From NCBI GenBank assembly GCA_016721725.1, contig JADKHN010000004.1, positions 1 to 64,000 of the forward strand: a stretch of DNA of 64,000 nucleotides, written 5' to 3'. This document shows, piece after piece, positions 1-8,831 of the stretch; within the stretch, counting starts at the first letter, position 1, and each line of letters starts with the position of its first letter. Made by a program: the position numbers and the translations under genes. Source of the DNA: Chitinophagaceae bacterium (GTDB lineage Bacteria > Bacteroidota > Bacteroidia > Chitinophagales > Chitinophagaceae). The notes below the pieces were generated by a model, which was not told where the DNA came from, did no database searches, and was given only the letters and a program-made list of their open reading frames with translations.

Positions 1-359
1 TCAATGAACAGATCCTTTGTTCATTTCGACCTAGTCAATGATGTACTGCCTCCGGCCGACCTGATCCTGTCAAGGACATGCTCATTCACTTTTCATTTGA
101 GGACGGACTGAAAACGATCCGTAATTTTAAAAATCAGGGAGCCGTTACCTGCTGACCAATACTTATCCGCGATCAGAGAGAATAAGGATATCAAAACCGG
201 AATTGGCGCCCGGTAAACCTGCTGATCGAACCTTACTGCCTGGCTGCACCGATTGAGATCATTGAGGAGCATGGTTCAGCGGAACACGGAATGAAGCAGC
301 TCGCGCTATTCCTAATGAATCAGGAAATGGTCGAGTACCAGCCCGCTAACCAACAATAA
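1..359 (+). pseudogene. SAM-dependent methyltransferase, 3' part, frame-disrupted
   Basis: This is the C-terminal part of a class I SAM-dependent methyltransferase; the start lies outside the window. Joining the reading frames gives a run containing DLVNDVLPPADLILSRD, then IHFSFEDGL, a stretch ending LLTNTYP and GNWRPVNLLIEPYCL. That pattern (a catalytic-strand LxRD, then HFSF, then a T-x-T-Y strand) is typical of small sugar or polysaccharide methyltransferases sited beside glycosyltransferases. Two one-base losses, at a GGG run near 73 and a TTT run near 151, break the frame. The end is the TAA at 357-359, five bases before the next gene, so the two were probably co-transcribed. The likely role is methylation of a sugar in the polysaccharide made by this locus; the substrate cannot be read from sequence. 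Confidence 0.6.
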
Positions 360-363
360 CGGA

Positions 364-1202
364 ATGAGAATTCATGCCATTATCATCGCCTTGAACGAGG
401 AGGACTTCATCACAGAGACCATCCGACCTTGTATGCGCATTGTTCCGGCATCAGTGTGATCACCCAGTATGACAGGGATTACTACGGCAAAGGTATCGAA
501 CCGGACAAGACCGTGGAAAGTGCTGGGGTACCCTGATCCTGAAGGGAAGATCCATCTGGCTGTGAGGCGATTCAATGATGAAACGGCTTCACGAAACCAT
601 GAAATGAACGCGTTGTTATTTGATGCGTCCAGAATATTTAGTCGCATGGAGTTGATTCACCCCTGGTCAGGAAATTTCACGAGCCACCTGATTATTTCCC
701 CCGTATGCGATGCGGATGAGATCTAGGATGTGGATACGATCCCTTCGATCATAGACTATTTGAAAAAGAAAAAGCCCCCGCCATGCGGGTCAGCGGGTAT
801 AATTATTTTCTGAACTGGAACAGGCGGGAGGCCAGGGAGAAATATGTTCACCATCATTTTGGATTTGTAAAGGCCGGATTGTTCTTTCAGCAGCGCAGGG
901 TGTTGAACTGGAATGAATCCAGATTGAATAACCTGTTCTCAAAGATCGGAATGCCTTACACCGGCTCAAACCTATAATTTCATCGACTGCCTGGGGAAGC
1001 GGGCATGTTGCATCATGCCGGTTATAAGGCGTGATCAGGAAGCGATGCTCGCAAAAATGGAAAACATTCTCACCTGAAAATCACAAACCTGGAATACCTC
1101 CGGGAAATCCTGAACCGGGAATTTGATTTTGTTCCCAATAGAGAATTACCCGCGAATATCCGCGATGGGATCTGGCCTCCGAATTTTTTTGAGAAGGCCT
1201 GA
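364..1202 (+). pseudogene. GT2-like glycosyltransferase, frame-disrupted
   Basis: This gene would encode about 280 residues. It opens with MRIHAIIIALNEEDFI, the first strand and nucleotide-binding loop of GT-A fold family 2 transferases. A later segment reads DADEI followed by WDVDTIPSIIDYL, with DADE in the position of the metal-binding DxD motif. The C-terminal half is rich in aromatic residues (NYFLNWNRREA, YVHHHFGFVKAGLFF). The reading frame shifts at least five times; where the correct frame can be guessed, each change is a lost base in a short homopolymer, for example GAACC to GACC near 428. The gene sits between two methyltransferases and probably adds or recognises the sugar they modify. 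The enzyme class is fairly clear; donor and acceptor are unknown. Confidence 0.6.
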
Positions 1203-1227
1203 TGGTTTTATTATTCATACTTAACCC

Positions 1228-2104
1228 ATGCAGTCAACAATCACGCGAAAGCTGAACTGGCATTCATCCCTTCTTGGCGGTGAGGAGTTGGCTGCATTGG
1301 AAACTGCACTGGCAGGATTTTATGCGGGAAATCCGAAGTATTATGCCAATATCGATTTCACCTCCGATAACTGGGTCAATGAAGAGGAATTGGGTTATCA
1401 AAGGATTGTCAAGTTGGTCAAGGATGCCCAGTCTATCTGTGAGATCGGCTGCGGAAGTGCGAATATCCTGAAATATAATTCCGGTATCGCATCAAGATAC
1501 ACCGGGTTGGATTTTTCTCCAGTGCAAATGCAAATGAACAGGGAGATTTATCCCGGTGCCAGCTTCATTGCTTTTGAACAGGCCAATGTGTTCCCGGTTC
1601 AAAGCAGTTCATGAGCTGGTCTTTGCCGTATTTGTGCTGGAACATGTCACTGTCCGGCTGAATTTTTAAAATGAATGCCACAGGATATTAAAGCCGGGGG
1701 GGAAACTGGTTATTCTTTGTCCGGATTTTCTGGGAAGAGGCAGAATGTCATCCCAGCGTGCGGGATTCAGCGAAGGGACCACCAGTCAGAAATTAAAAAG
1801 GTACCGGATATTGGATGCCCTGGTCACCTTCTATGATAACCGGATCAGGATACCGGTTAAGTGCAAAAGGTACCGGATGAAAGCAGATCAGGAAGCCTTG
1901 TTCCTGATCAACCTGGCGCCGGTTGTTTTCACCGATTCCTTTCAACCGGATGTTGATGCGGTTTACCTGACTTATAAAAAAGAGATCGCCGGATTTCTGG
2001 CCAACAGGTTTGCGGAAACCATTAACGGATCCGGTATCCGTAAATATGAAGAAAAGAAAAAACTGATTTTTTTGGAAATGGAAAAAAGAATAAAAGGGTC
2101 TTGA
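1228..2104 (+). pseudogene. Class I SAM-dependent methyltransferase, frame-disrupted
   Basis: The first 128 residues are open and contain the SAM-binding motif ICEIGCGSANILKY, followed by YTGLDFSPVQM (motif II region). After a one-base insertion at a CCGG near 1590-1600 the frame continues with LVFAVFVLEHV (motif for VLEH-type methyltransferases) and, past an in-frame TAA at about 1668, HRILKPGGKLVILCPD, the classical post-motif III strand. The C-terminal tail from about 1745 is basic and ends KRIKGS. The stop overlaps the next gene in a TTGA. The protein would be about 290 residues, which is normal for the family. It probably methylates a nucleotide sugar or glycan intermediate of this locus. 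Confidence 0.65.
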
Positions 2105-3506
2105 TCATTCTAATCGCTTTGGTGGTTTGCCTAGTTCTGTATAGTGAGCAGCCCATGCTGGTCATCTTCAGTTTGCTGAGCCTGTACCTGACCTACAGGC
2201 TTTTTTGGCGACGATATGAACCCAAGGTCATTTTTTTCGGGATCATCCAATCCTGGTTGAGTATTACCATTAAGATTTTTTACGCCGATTTCAAGGGAGT
2301 TAATTATGAAAGTCTCTCTTTCAGCCCGAGCATCATTCAAACCACCTATATTTCCCTGATCGGCTATTGTGTTTTATGCCTCGGTATCTATATGGCCATC
2401 CGGGATATGAGGCTTTCAGATAAAAATGTCTGAACTTTTCAATGAACCTGTTAATTTCAAAAGGATCCTGATCGTTTATGGTATTGTCGCCATTCTGAAT
2501 ACCACCCGGAAATCATTTGTATTCGCTATTCCCGGCCTTGCCCAGCTTTTTTCCGGCCTTTTACAGATGAAGCTGGGGTTTCTCTTTCTCATCCTGTTCT
2601 ATTCATTTAAAAACAGGAAGAATTTGCTGATCGTTCTGTCGATCATCATCATTGAGATCGTACTTAGCCTGTTCAGTTATTTTTCCTCCTTCAAGGATAT
2701 CATCATTACCGGGATTGTTGTTATAAGCATGTTCCAGGTCAGGCTAAAACCACGGGAAAGTATAATTGCCATATTACTTGGAATTGGTTTTATGTATTCC
2801 ATTTATGTCTGGCAATCGGTAAAAGGGGATTATCGAAAATTCCTGAGTGCCGGGGAACGATCACAGGCAGTAGTGGTGTCCCAAGAAGATGCCTTGAAGA
2901 AGCTGAGTGAATTGACCGAAAAGTCAAATACGGGCGGGTCGCGTGATGTGATCTATGAAACGATCGACCGTATCGGTTATATCGAATTTTTTTCACAGGC
3001 CACGGATAATGTTCCCCGAAAAATATCTTATGAGAATGGAAAGTTATGGTCCGAGAATATCCTGCATATTTTTCAGCCCAGATACTGTTTCCCGACAAAG
3101 AATCCATTGATGACTCAAAATGGTGAATAAATACGCCACCCGAAAAGTGGCAACGGCTAAATACGGGGCAAGTTTCAGTCTCGGGTTCATGGCCGAAAGT
3201 TATATTGATTTTGGCCCCTACCTGATGTTTATCCCGATCTTCCTGGTTGGTTTATTACCTGGTTTCATTTACAAGGTCATCATCCTGCAAAGTATCAATT
3301 ACCTGTGGGGATTCACCATGGTATCTTCTTTATGGATCAACATCAATTGTAATGGTACGCCCGGTAACAAGATACTGGGTTGGATCCTGATGTATTATAT
3401 CGCATTTCTTTTTCAGGTATTTGCTGATGAAACCCTCGACCGATATATACGGGTGGAAAATTTGTCCGGCCGCGCCCTTAAAATTAATTGTGGAAATGCC
3501 TGTTAA
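2101..3506 (+). pseudogene. Wzy-like polysaccharide polymerase, frame-disrupted
   Basis: Three consecutive reading frames (2101-2433, 2426-3130, 3120-3506) join into one polytopic membrane protein of about 465 residues with roughly ten hydrophobic segments and one long hydrophilic loop (about residues 240-330), the layout of O-antigen or exosortase-associated Wzy-like polymerases. The breaks fall in homopolymers: an A run at 2424-2428, a lost C near 3085 (RY/LFPDKESIDDSK becomes readable if restored) and a lost A at 3117-3120, after which MVNKYATRKVATAKYGASF continues. The start is a TTG inside the TTGA stop of the methyltransferase. Wzy proteins are too divergent for a firm call from sequence alone; position beside glycosyltransferases and an exosortase supports it. 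The 2101-2433 part could be a separate small membrane protein. Confidence 0.55.
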
Positions 3507-4649
3507 GACCAAGTTGCTGTTCATATATGATTATTTTTATCCCGCTTTCAAAGCCGGTGGTCCTATACAGTCTTTATTGAACCTGTCGGAACGATTGGGA
3601 CAGGAGTATGAAATTTTCATTCTCACCGGAGTCAATGACCTTCACGAACCTAATAGCCTGCCTGGTATCCGTATCAATGCGTGGCAGGACCTGACCCTGC
3701 CATCGGGTAATACGATAGTTCATGTAAATTATGCAGAGCGGAAAAATCTGAATAAAGCATTTTACCGGAGTTTAATGGCTGAAGTGGGTCCGGCTGTCGT
3801 TTACCTGAATGGGATATTTTCCTATCGGTTCTTTATCGTGCCGCTTAGGGCCTTAACAAAAGGGGATCATAAATTGGTCATTTGTCCCCGGGGAATGTTA
3901 CAAAGCGGAGCCTTGGCTGGGAAAGTCATTAAGAAAAACATCTACCTGCGGATCCTGAAATACTCGAATCGGCTTAAAAACGTAAAATGGCACGCTACGA
4001 ATGAAGAGGAAGCTGAAGATATCAGGCGCGAATTTGGAAGTATGGCTAACATCATTGTAGCCGGTAACATACCCAAAAAACCGCTGGAAAAGATATGTCT
4101 GCCGAATAAAGAAAGCAATCACTTGAAACTGGTTTATTTGTCTCTCATCAGTCAGAAGAAAAACCTGTTACAACTGATTGACTTGGTACAACAGTCTGGT
4201 GGTCTCATTAGTTTGGATATTTACGGTCCGCTAAAGGATAAGGAATATGGTCAACGCTGTTTAAGCCGTATTGATAAGGGGGCAAACAGGGTGTTTTATA
4301 AAGGGGATGTGCTTCCCGAGCATGTCCAGGCAACTTTTGAACAATATGATGCTTCCATCCTTTGACAAAAGGGGAGAATTTTGGTCATGCCTCTATGAAT
4401 GCCTGTGCCGGAAGGCCGGTCATTACCAGTTACTTTACGCCCTGGAATGACCTGGAAAAGAAAAAGGCCGGCTGGAACCTGGATATCCGGGATCCCGGCC
4501 AATGTCTCGAGCGGCTTAAAGCAATTTGTGAAATGGGGCCTTTGGATTTCGGGGAATATTGCCAGGGGGCAAATCTCCTGGCTAAGGAATATTATGAAAG
4601 CATGAGTCTGGACGATTATAAACAATTATTTTCAAAACAAACGGATTGA
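3496..4649 (+). pseudogene. GT4-family glycosyltransferase, single frameshift
   Basis: A glycosyltransferase of the GT-B fold, about 384 residues. It begins MPVKTKLLFIYDYFYPAFK, followed by AGGPIQSLLNLSERL, the glycine-rich acceptor-side loop typical of GT4 enzymes. The second domain begins near LKLVYLSLISQKKN (the strand preceding donor binding), and ends with GENFGHASMNACAGRPVI, the donor-phosphate and E-x7-E-like region. The frame is broken once, near 4362: adding one T to the run at 4361-4363 joins LEQYDASIL to LTKGENFGH. The start at 3496 overlaps the end of the polymerase by 11 bases, and its stop forms a TTGA with the exosortase start, so all are probably translated from one message. 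It likely adds a sugar to the repeat unit polymerised by the neighbour. Confidence 0.7.
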
Positions 4650-5221
4650 TCACAATTCCTGCCCTTTTAAAGAACAAGGTTCTCGTATACCTCATCAAAT
4701 TCATCGGCATCTTCTGCTTCCTCTATTTCGGCACCCTCGCCATCGAAGGCCTGGCCGCCCCCGAAGGGAAGTATTACAGTTCTTTCATTGATCATTACCT
4801 CGATTATGTAAGCTGGTTAAGGGCGTCTTTGTTACATGCTTCTAAATTCATCCTCACGCTTTTCGGATATGCCATCGAAATACCGGATCCTTACTCGCTG
4901 AAGATCGTCAACGGATCAGCGGTACATATCGGTTATAGCTGCATCGGTTACGGGGTGATGAGTTTCTGGCTGGCCTTCGTGATCGCCAATACCGGCAGTT
5001 TCGGGCGTAAGACGGCCTGGGTGATCGGCGGTTCCCTGGTCATCTGGCTGATCAATATCCTCCGGATCTGTTTGTTCCTTTTAAGTCTGAATAAACACCA
5101 AAGCATGCCCTTCGGACTGGAGAACCACGATTTCTTCAACATCACGGCCTATATCGCCATTTTTGTGATGATCTGGGTGTATGATAGGACGGGGAAGGAG
5201 GCCCCCTCTAAACCTGCCTAG
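4646..5221 (+). CDS. Exosortase/archaeosortase family protein
   Basis: A 191-residue membrane protein with about six hydrophobic segments. The exosortase catalytic residues are all present: Cys99 in IGYSCIGYGVMSFW, Arg140 in NILRICLFL and His161 in LENHDFFN. Exosortases are cysteine transpeptidases in the inner membrane that cut C-terminal sorting tails and are thought to pass the protein to a polysaccharide or lipid carrier. It lies at the end of a glycosyltransferase/methyltransferase/Wzy-like locus, the usual setting for these enzymes. The length, and the Wzy-like and GT partners, recall the Bacteroidota subtype I remember as XrtY, but the subtype needs an HMM test. The start is TTG within a TTGA overlap with the GT4 stop. 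No protein with an obvious sorting tail was found in this window, so its substrate is encoded elsewhere. Confidence 0.85.
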   Translation: MITIPALLKNKVLVYLIKFIGIFCFLYFGTLAIEGLAAPEGKYYSSFIDHYLDYVSWLRASLLHASKFILTLFGYAIEIPDPYSLKIVNGSAVHIGYSCIGYGVMSFWLAFVIANTGSFGRKTAWVIGGSLVIWLINILRICLFLLSLNKHQSMPFGLENHDFFNITAYIAIFVMIWVYDRTGKEAPSKPA

Positions 5222-5255
5222 CCGGCAGGCAGGTCTCCCCCGGTTGGGGAGACTT
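5213..5255 (+). terminator. Palindrome plus terminator after exosortase
   Basis: A CCTGCC...GGCAGG palindrome overlapping the exosortase stop is followed by a hairpin GTCTCCCC-cggtt-GGGGAGAC at 5233-5252 and a short T run. It probably ends the polysaccharide/exosortase transcript. The same GCAGG-type palindrome recurs at 28740-28760. Confidence 0.55.
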
Positions 5256-5456
5256 TAAAGAGTTAAATAATTTAGGGATTCTTTACAAATCTTGCTGAGT
5301 GGTCGTTCGCCTTGTTCAGCAAGGAACAATTGATGATGTGTAAGTGATGATGCCGGGAACTGTTTGCTGTACCGCCTCCTTTCCACGGGAGAGGAGGATG
5401 GGAGGTGAGGCTTAAAGTTTGTATTTGATTTATTTTATACCTTTAAAATAAAAAAC

Positions 5457-5627
5457 ATGGATACGCTCATTATAAAAAACACAAAGTTTATTCTTATCGA
5501 ACAAAAAAAATTCGATAAGATTCAATTGGCAGCGGCAAAAAAAACACCCGGTGTTAAGAAACTTTCATTGGCTGCAGGAAGAAAACATGCTTTAAAGCTA
5601 ATTGAGCAATGGGGAAAAGAAAAATAA
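5457..5627 (+). CDS. Putative type II antitoxin, 56 residues
   Basis: A small open frame beginning MDTLIIKNTKFILIEQKK and ending HALKLIEQWGKEK, lysine-rich and mostly helical by composition. I do not recognise a named domain. The case for an antitoxin is context: it immediately precedes, and overlaps by 19 bases, a RelE/ParE-like toxin in the same direction, which is the normal order and coupling of type II modules. It starts with ATG after an AT-rich leader containing TACCTTTA, one base off the Bacteroidota -7 box. Such short partners typically bind and mask the toxin and may repress their own promoter. No DNA-binding motif is evident, so autoregulation is uncertain. Confidence 0.55.
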   Translation: MDTLIIKNTKFILIEQKKFDKIQLAAAKKTPGVKKLSLAAGRKHALKLIEQWGKEK

Positions 5628-5905
5628 GCATCCTGGAACCAGCCGCAAGGGCTGTGGCTGAAATTGCCTGGTTCATCGAAAATAAAGGGTTACCGCAGAC
5701 CGCAGTAAAATTCGTTAATGAGGCTTTTGATTTTTTCGAACTTTTATCAAATGACCAGATGGAGCATAAACCTTGTACCTATCCGAAGTGGAATCTACTT
5801 AATTATCGCTGTGTAACTTATAAAAAGAAATATGTGATAGCTTACCTGAGTCAGCTTAATGAAATTGTGATATGCGATTTCGTCTCTGCAAAGCTGCTTA
5901 AATAG
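5609..5905 (+). CDS. RelE/ParE-family toxin
   Basis: A 98-residue protein with the RelE/ParE fold pattern: an N-terminal strand (ISILEPAARA), a helical hairpin (VAEIAWFIENKGLPQTAVKF then EAFDFFELL), and a C-terminal sheet containing NYRCVTYKKKYVIAY and EIVICDFVSAKLL. These proteins either cut mRNA at the ribosome (RelE) or poison gyrase (ParE); the spacing YRC-x3-KKKYVIAY is closer to the ParE/Txe-like Bacteroidota group, but the target cannot be assigned. The ATG lies inside the last codons of the antitoxin frame, giving a 19-base overlap and tight coupling. The pair sits between the exosortase and the carbamoyltransferase and is probably an independent insertion in the polysaccharide locus. 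Confidence 0.7.
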   Translation: MGKRKISILEPAARAVAEIAWFIENKGLPQTAVKFVNEAFDFFELLSNDQMEHKPCTYPKWNLLNYRCVTYKKKYVIAYLSQLNEIVICDFVSAKLLK

Positions 5906-5940
5906 TTTTCAATAGACTACTAACCATGGTGAATGGATGA

Positions 5941-6010
5941 CACCCTTCGCTAGCCCTTCGCCAACCCTTCGCCAGGCCCCGCAAACCCGCCAGGCTCAGG
6001 GACAGCCCTT
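5941..6010. repeat. CCCTTCGCCAGGCTCAG-type dispersed repeat
   Basis: A degenerate cluster of CCCTTCGCCA and GCCAGGCTCAGGGACA units, one of five places where this palindromic family occurs between genes (also 9755-9957, 15170-15275, 18940-18980 and 25957-26016). Confidence 0.6.
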
Positions 6011-6051
6011 CCTGACACACTATTAGGCATCCATTAAACCATTAAACCTTT

Positions 6052-6078
6052 AAACGTATTCAACGACTTAAACGTCTT
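6052..6078 (+). repeat. Three 9-base units AAACGNNTT before a start codon
   Basis: AAACGTATT, CAACGACTT and AAACGTCTT stand in tandem, 17 bases before the ATG of the carbamoyltransferase gene. The same 9-base phase occurs six times just before the gene at 58323. Confidence 0.6.
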
Positions 6079-6095
6079 AAACCCTCCTCCGACAC

Positions 6096-7833
6096 ATGAT
6101 CATCCTCGGAATTAACGCATATCACGCAGATTCTTCAGCTGCAGTTTTTGTTGATGGAAGAATGGTAGCCGCGATTGAGGAAGAACGCTTCCGGCGGGTG
6201 AAGCATTGGGCCGGGTTTCCGGAGCTGGCGATCGCATTTTGTCTGAAGGAAGCCGGGGTGGGTTTTGATCAGGTGGATCATTTCGCCATTGGCCGTGACC
6301 CGAAGGCCAAGTTCTTTAAAAAACTGCTTTACCTGGCCAAACATCCCGTGGGAAGCTTTGCCGCAGTAAAGGAAAGATTCAGCAACAGCAGAAAAGTCTC
6401 ATCGATCGAACATGAACTCTCCCGCATCTCCGGATCTCCCCCTTAGTGCCTTTGTGGGAAAGATCAAACAGGTTGAGCACCACCGCAGCCATATCGCTTC
6501 CGCCTTCTTCGCTTCCCCGTTTGAGGAAGCCGCCTGTCTCTCCATTGATGGTTCCGGAGATTTCAGCACCACAATGTTGGGTATAGGGAAGGGCAATAGC
6601 ATAACGATCATCGATTCGGTCGACTTTCCCCATTCGGCCGGGATCTTCTATACCGCCTTCACCCAGTTACTGGGTTTCCCGCATTACGGCGATGAATACA
6701 AGGTGATGGGGATGGCGCCTTATGGTGAACCGAAATACCTGGATAAACTTAGTGATGTGGTTAAACTGACTCCTGACGGATTATTCAAACTCAACCTTGC
6801 TTATTTCCGGGAAGGAACACAGGGGATCATCACTTATGGTGAGGATCATGCCCCGTTGGTAGCGCCATTATTCAGTGAGAAGATGGTGTCTGCATTTGGT
6901 CAGCCCCGTAAAAAAGAAGAACCACTCACTCAATACCATAAGGACCTGGCCGCTTCGGTACAGCGGTTCACGGAGCAACTGATCTTTCACCTGCTTACAC
7001 ACCTGCATAAAAGAACCGGGCTGGATAATATCTGTATCGCCGGCGGGGTGGCGCAGAACAGCGTGGCCAACGGAAAGATATTGCGGAATACACCTTTTAA
7101 GAACATCTATATCCCTTCGGCTGGCCATGATGCGGGTATCTCCATGGGTGCAGCCTTATATACGCAACATGTATCCGTTCATTACGACCGGCAGCCGGCC
7201 ATCCGTTCGGCCTATACCGGGAGCCGGTTCACCAATGAAGCCATCAAGGCCATCCTGAACGAAAGGCAGATCGCTTTTGAGGAATTGCCCGATGCCGAAC
7301 TGTTCGACCGGATCACTGACCGGATGATCAATGGGGGAGTGGTGGGTTGGTTCAGCGGCCGGGCGGAATTCGGTCCCAGGGCCCTGGGCGGCCGTTCGAT
7401 CATCGCGGATCCCCGCCGTGCCGACGCGAAGGAGATCCTGAATTTGAAGATCAAGCGCCGGGAAAGTTTCCGGCCTTTTGCGCCTTCCATTTTAAAGGAA
7501 TACGTGGCGGACTATTTTGAGGTGGTGGATGAAGTGCCCTTCATGGAAAAGGTCTTCCCGATCAAAAAAGAAAAACAGGCATTGATACCGGCCGTAACCC
7601 ATGTGGATGGAACGGGCAGACTTCAAACCGTTGATGCCGACATATCCTCCCGGTATTACGGATTGATCGAGGCATTCAGGAAAAAGACCGGCATCCCCAT
7701 TTTACTGAACACTTCCTTTAATGAGAATGAACCGATCGTGAACAGTCCGGCCGAGGCACTGGATTGCTACCTGCGGACGAATATGGATATGCTGGTGATG
7801 GAGAATGTGGTGGTGGAACGGTTGGTTAGTTAG
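6096..7833 (+). pseudogene. NodU-family carbamoyltransferase, single frameshift
   Basis: An O-carbamoyltransferase of the NodU/TobZ/HypF family, 578 residues when joined. The N-terminal Kae1-like domain starts MIILGINAYHADSSAAVF with the conserved H-x-D-S-S-A, has EEERFRR, and after the break HHRSHIASAFFASPF (metal-binding histidines) and LSIDGSGD. GGVAQNSVANGKI and PSAGHDAGISMGAAL follow. The C-terminal YrdC-like domain has FSGRAEFGPRALGGRSI. The frame changes once, around 6436-6447: the run CCCCC at 6436-6440 read as CCCC restores one continuous protein. The enzyme transfers carbamoyl from carbamoyl phosphate to a sugar hydroxyl and fits a decorating role in this locus. An internal ATG at 6412 lies in the downstream frame and would give a 473-residue protein lacking the N-terminal motif. 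Confidence 0.8.
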
Positions 7834-7905
7834 TCCTCTTTCGCTAAAGCTACAGAGGATAAATTGGCAGTCCTCTTTCGCTAAAGCTACAGAGGATAAA
7901 TTGGC
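7832..7905 (+). repeat. Two tandem 37-base repeats
   Basis: Two identical 37-base units (7832-7868 and 7869-7905), each with TCCTCT and AGAGGA arms able to form a hairpin. They follow directly on the carbamoyltransferase stop and could act as its terminator or be a duplicated repeat. Confidence 0.75.
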
Positions 7906-8043
7906 AGTCGGCAGTTAGCTTAATATTAAATAAAATGCTTTTCATTTGAATGATGCTGCAAACTGCGAACTGCAAACTTATAACCAGGGGCATTTTTCTA
8001 TTAACCTAAATTCTCTATATTTACCTGCATCCCGTTCTTGAAC

Positions 8044-8796
8044 ATGAAGATCACCATCATAACTGTCACGCTGAATTCCGAAAAATACCTGGAGGATTGT
8101 ATCCGGTCAGTCATCGCCCAGGATTATCAGGATATCGAGCATATCGTCGTTGATGGAAAGTCGAAGGACGGGACGGTGGATATCATTAAAAAATACGAAT
8201 CCCATATCTCCAGGTGGATCTCCGAAAAGGACCATGGCATGTATGATGCGCTGAATACGGGCATGGAAATGGCCACGGGCGATATCATCGGCATACTGAA
8301 CAGTGATGATGTGCTGGCATCCGACGATGTCATCAGCGCCATCGCCAGGGCCTTTGAAGACGAGAATACGGAAGCGACCTACGGCGACCTGGTCTACGTG
8401 CAGGCTGATCATATGGATAAGATCATCCGCGTCTGGAACGGTCAGCCCTATAAAAGAAGCCGCTTCCGTTATGGCTGGATGCCGGCTCACCCTACGTTTT
8501 ATTTCCGCAAAAAGCTCCTGGCCACCTGCGGTAACTACGAGACCCACTATTTCAGCGCCGCCGATTTCGAGTTCATGGTGCGCTACCTCTACCGGTTCAG
8601 GGTCAACGCCACCTATATTCCCAAACTGATCGTCAAAATGAGGCAGGGGGGGATGAGTAATGGTAATATCCTGCGTCGCCTGAGGGCGAACCGCCGCGAT
8701 TACCTGGCGATGAAAAGAAATGGCATTCCCTTCGCTTTTTTTGTCTCCTGGCTGAAGCCGCTGATCAAGTTGCACCAGTACCGGAAGAGGAATTAA
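8044..8796 (+). CDS. Family 2 glycosyltransferase
   Basis: A 250-residue GT-A enzyme. It begins MKITIITVTLNSEKYLEDC, the standard nucleotide-binding start, then HIVVDGKSKDGTVDII (the second conserved Asp), DHGMYDALNTGMEMATGDII and ILNSDD, the metal-binding DxD. Near residue 147 GWMPAHPTFYFRKKLL and then SAADFEFMVRYL contain the family's acceptor-side ED-like motif. The pattern is that of the WcaA/PgaC-like colanic-acid type transferases. The ATG at 8044 is preferred over an in-frame TTG six bases upstream. It sits alone between the carbamoyltransferase and the CpsB phosphatase and probably belongs to the same polysaccharide programme. No transmembrane segment is evident, so it should work at the membrane surface. 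Confidence 0.85.
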   Translation: MKITIITVTLNSEKYLEDCIRSVIAQDYQDIEHIVVDGKSKDGTVDIIKKYESHISRWISEKDHGMYDALNTGMEMATGDIIGILNSDDVLASDDVISAIARAFEDENTEATYGDLVYVQADHMDKIIRVWNGQPYKRSRFRYGWMPAHPTFYFRKKLLATCGNYETHYFSAADFEFMVRYLYRFRVNATYIPKLIVKMRQGGMSNGNILRRLRANRRDYLAMKRNGIPFAFFVSWLKPLIKLHQYRKRN

Positions 8797-8831
8797 GTTG
8801 AGAACTAGAAGAAAGGATTTTCAATCTCCTA

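Noticed and set aside
1..4649. A true pseudogene island from gene decay
   Set aside because: Restoring single homopolymer bases gives continuous, well-conserved proteins in all five genes, which points to sequence error rather than decay.
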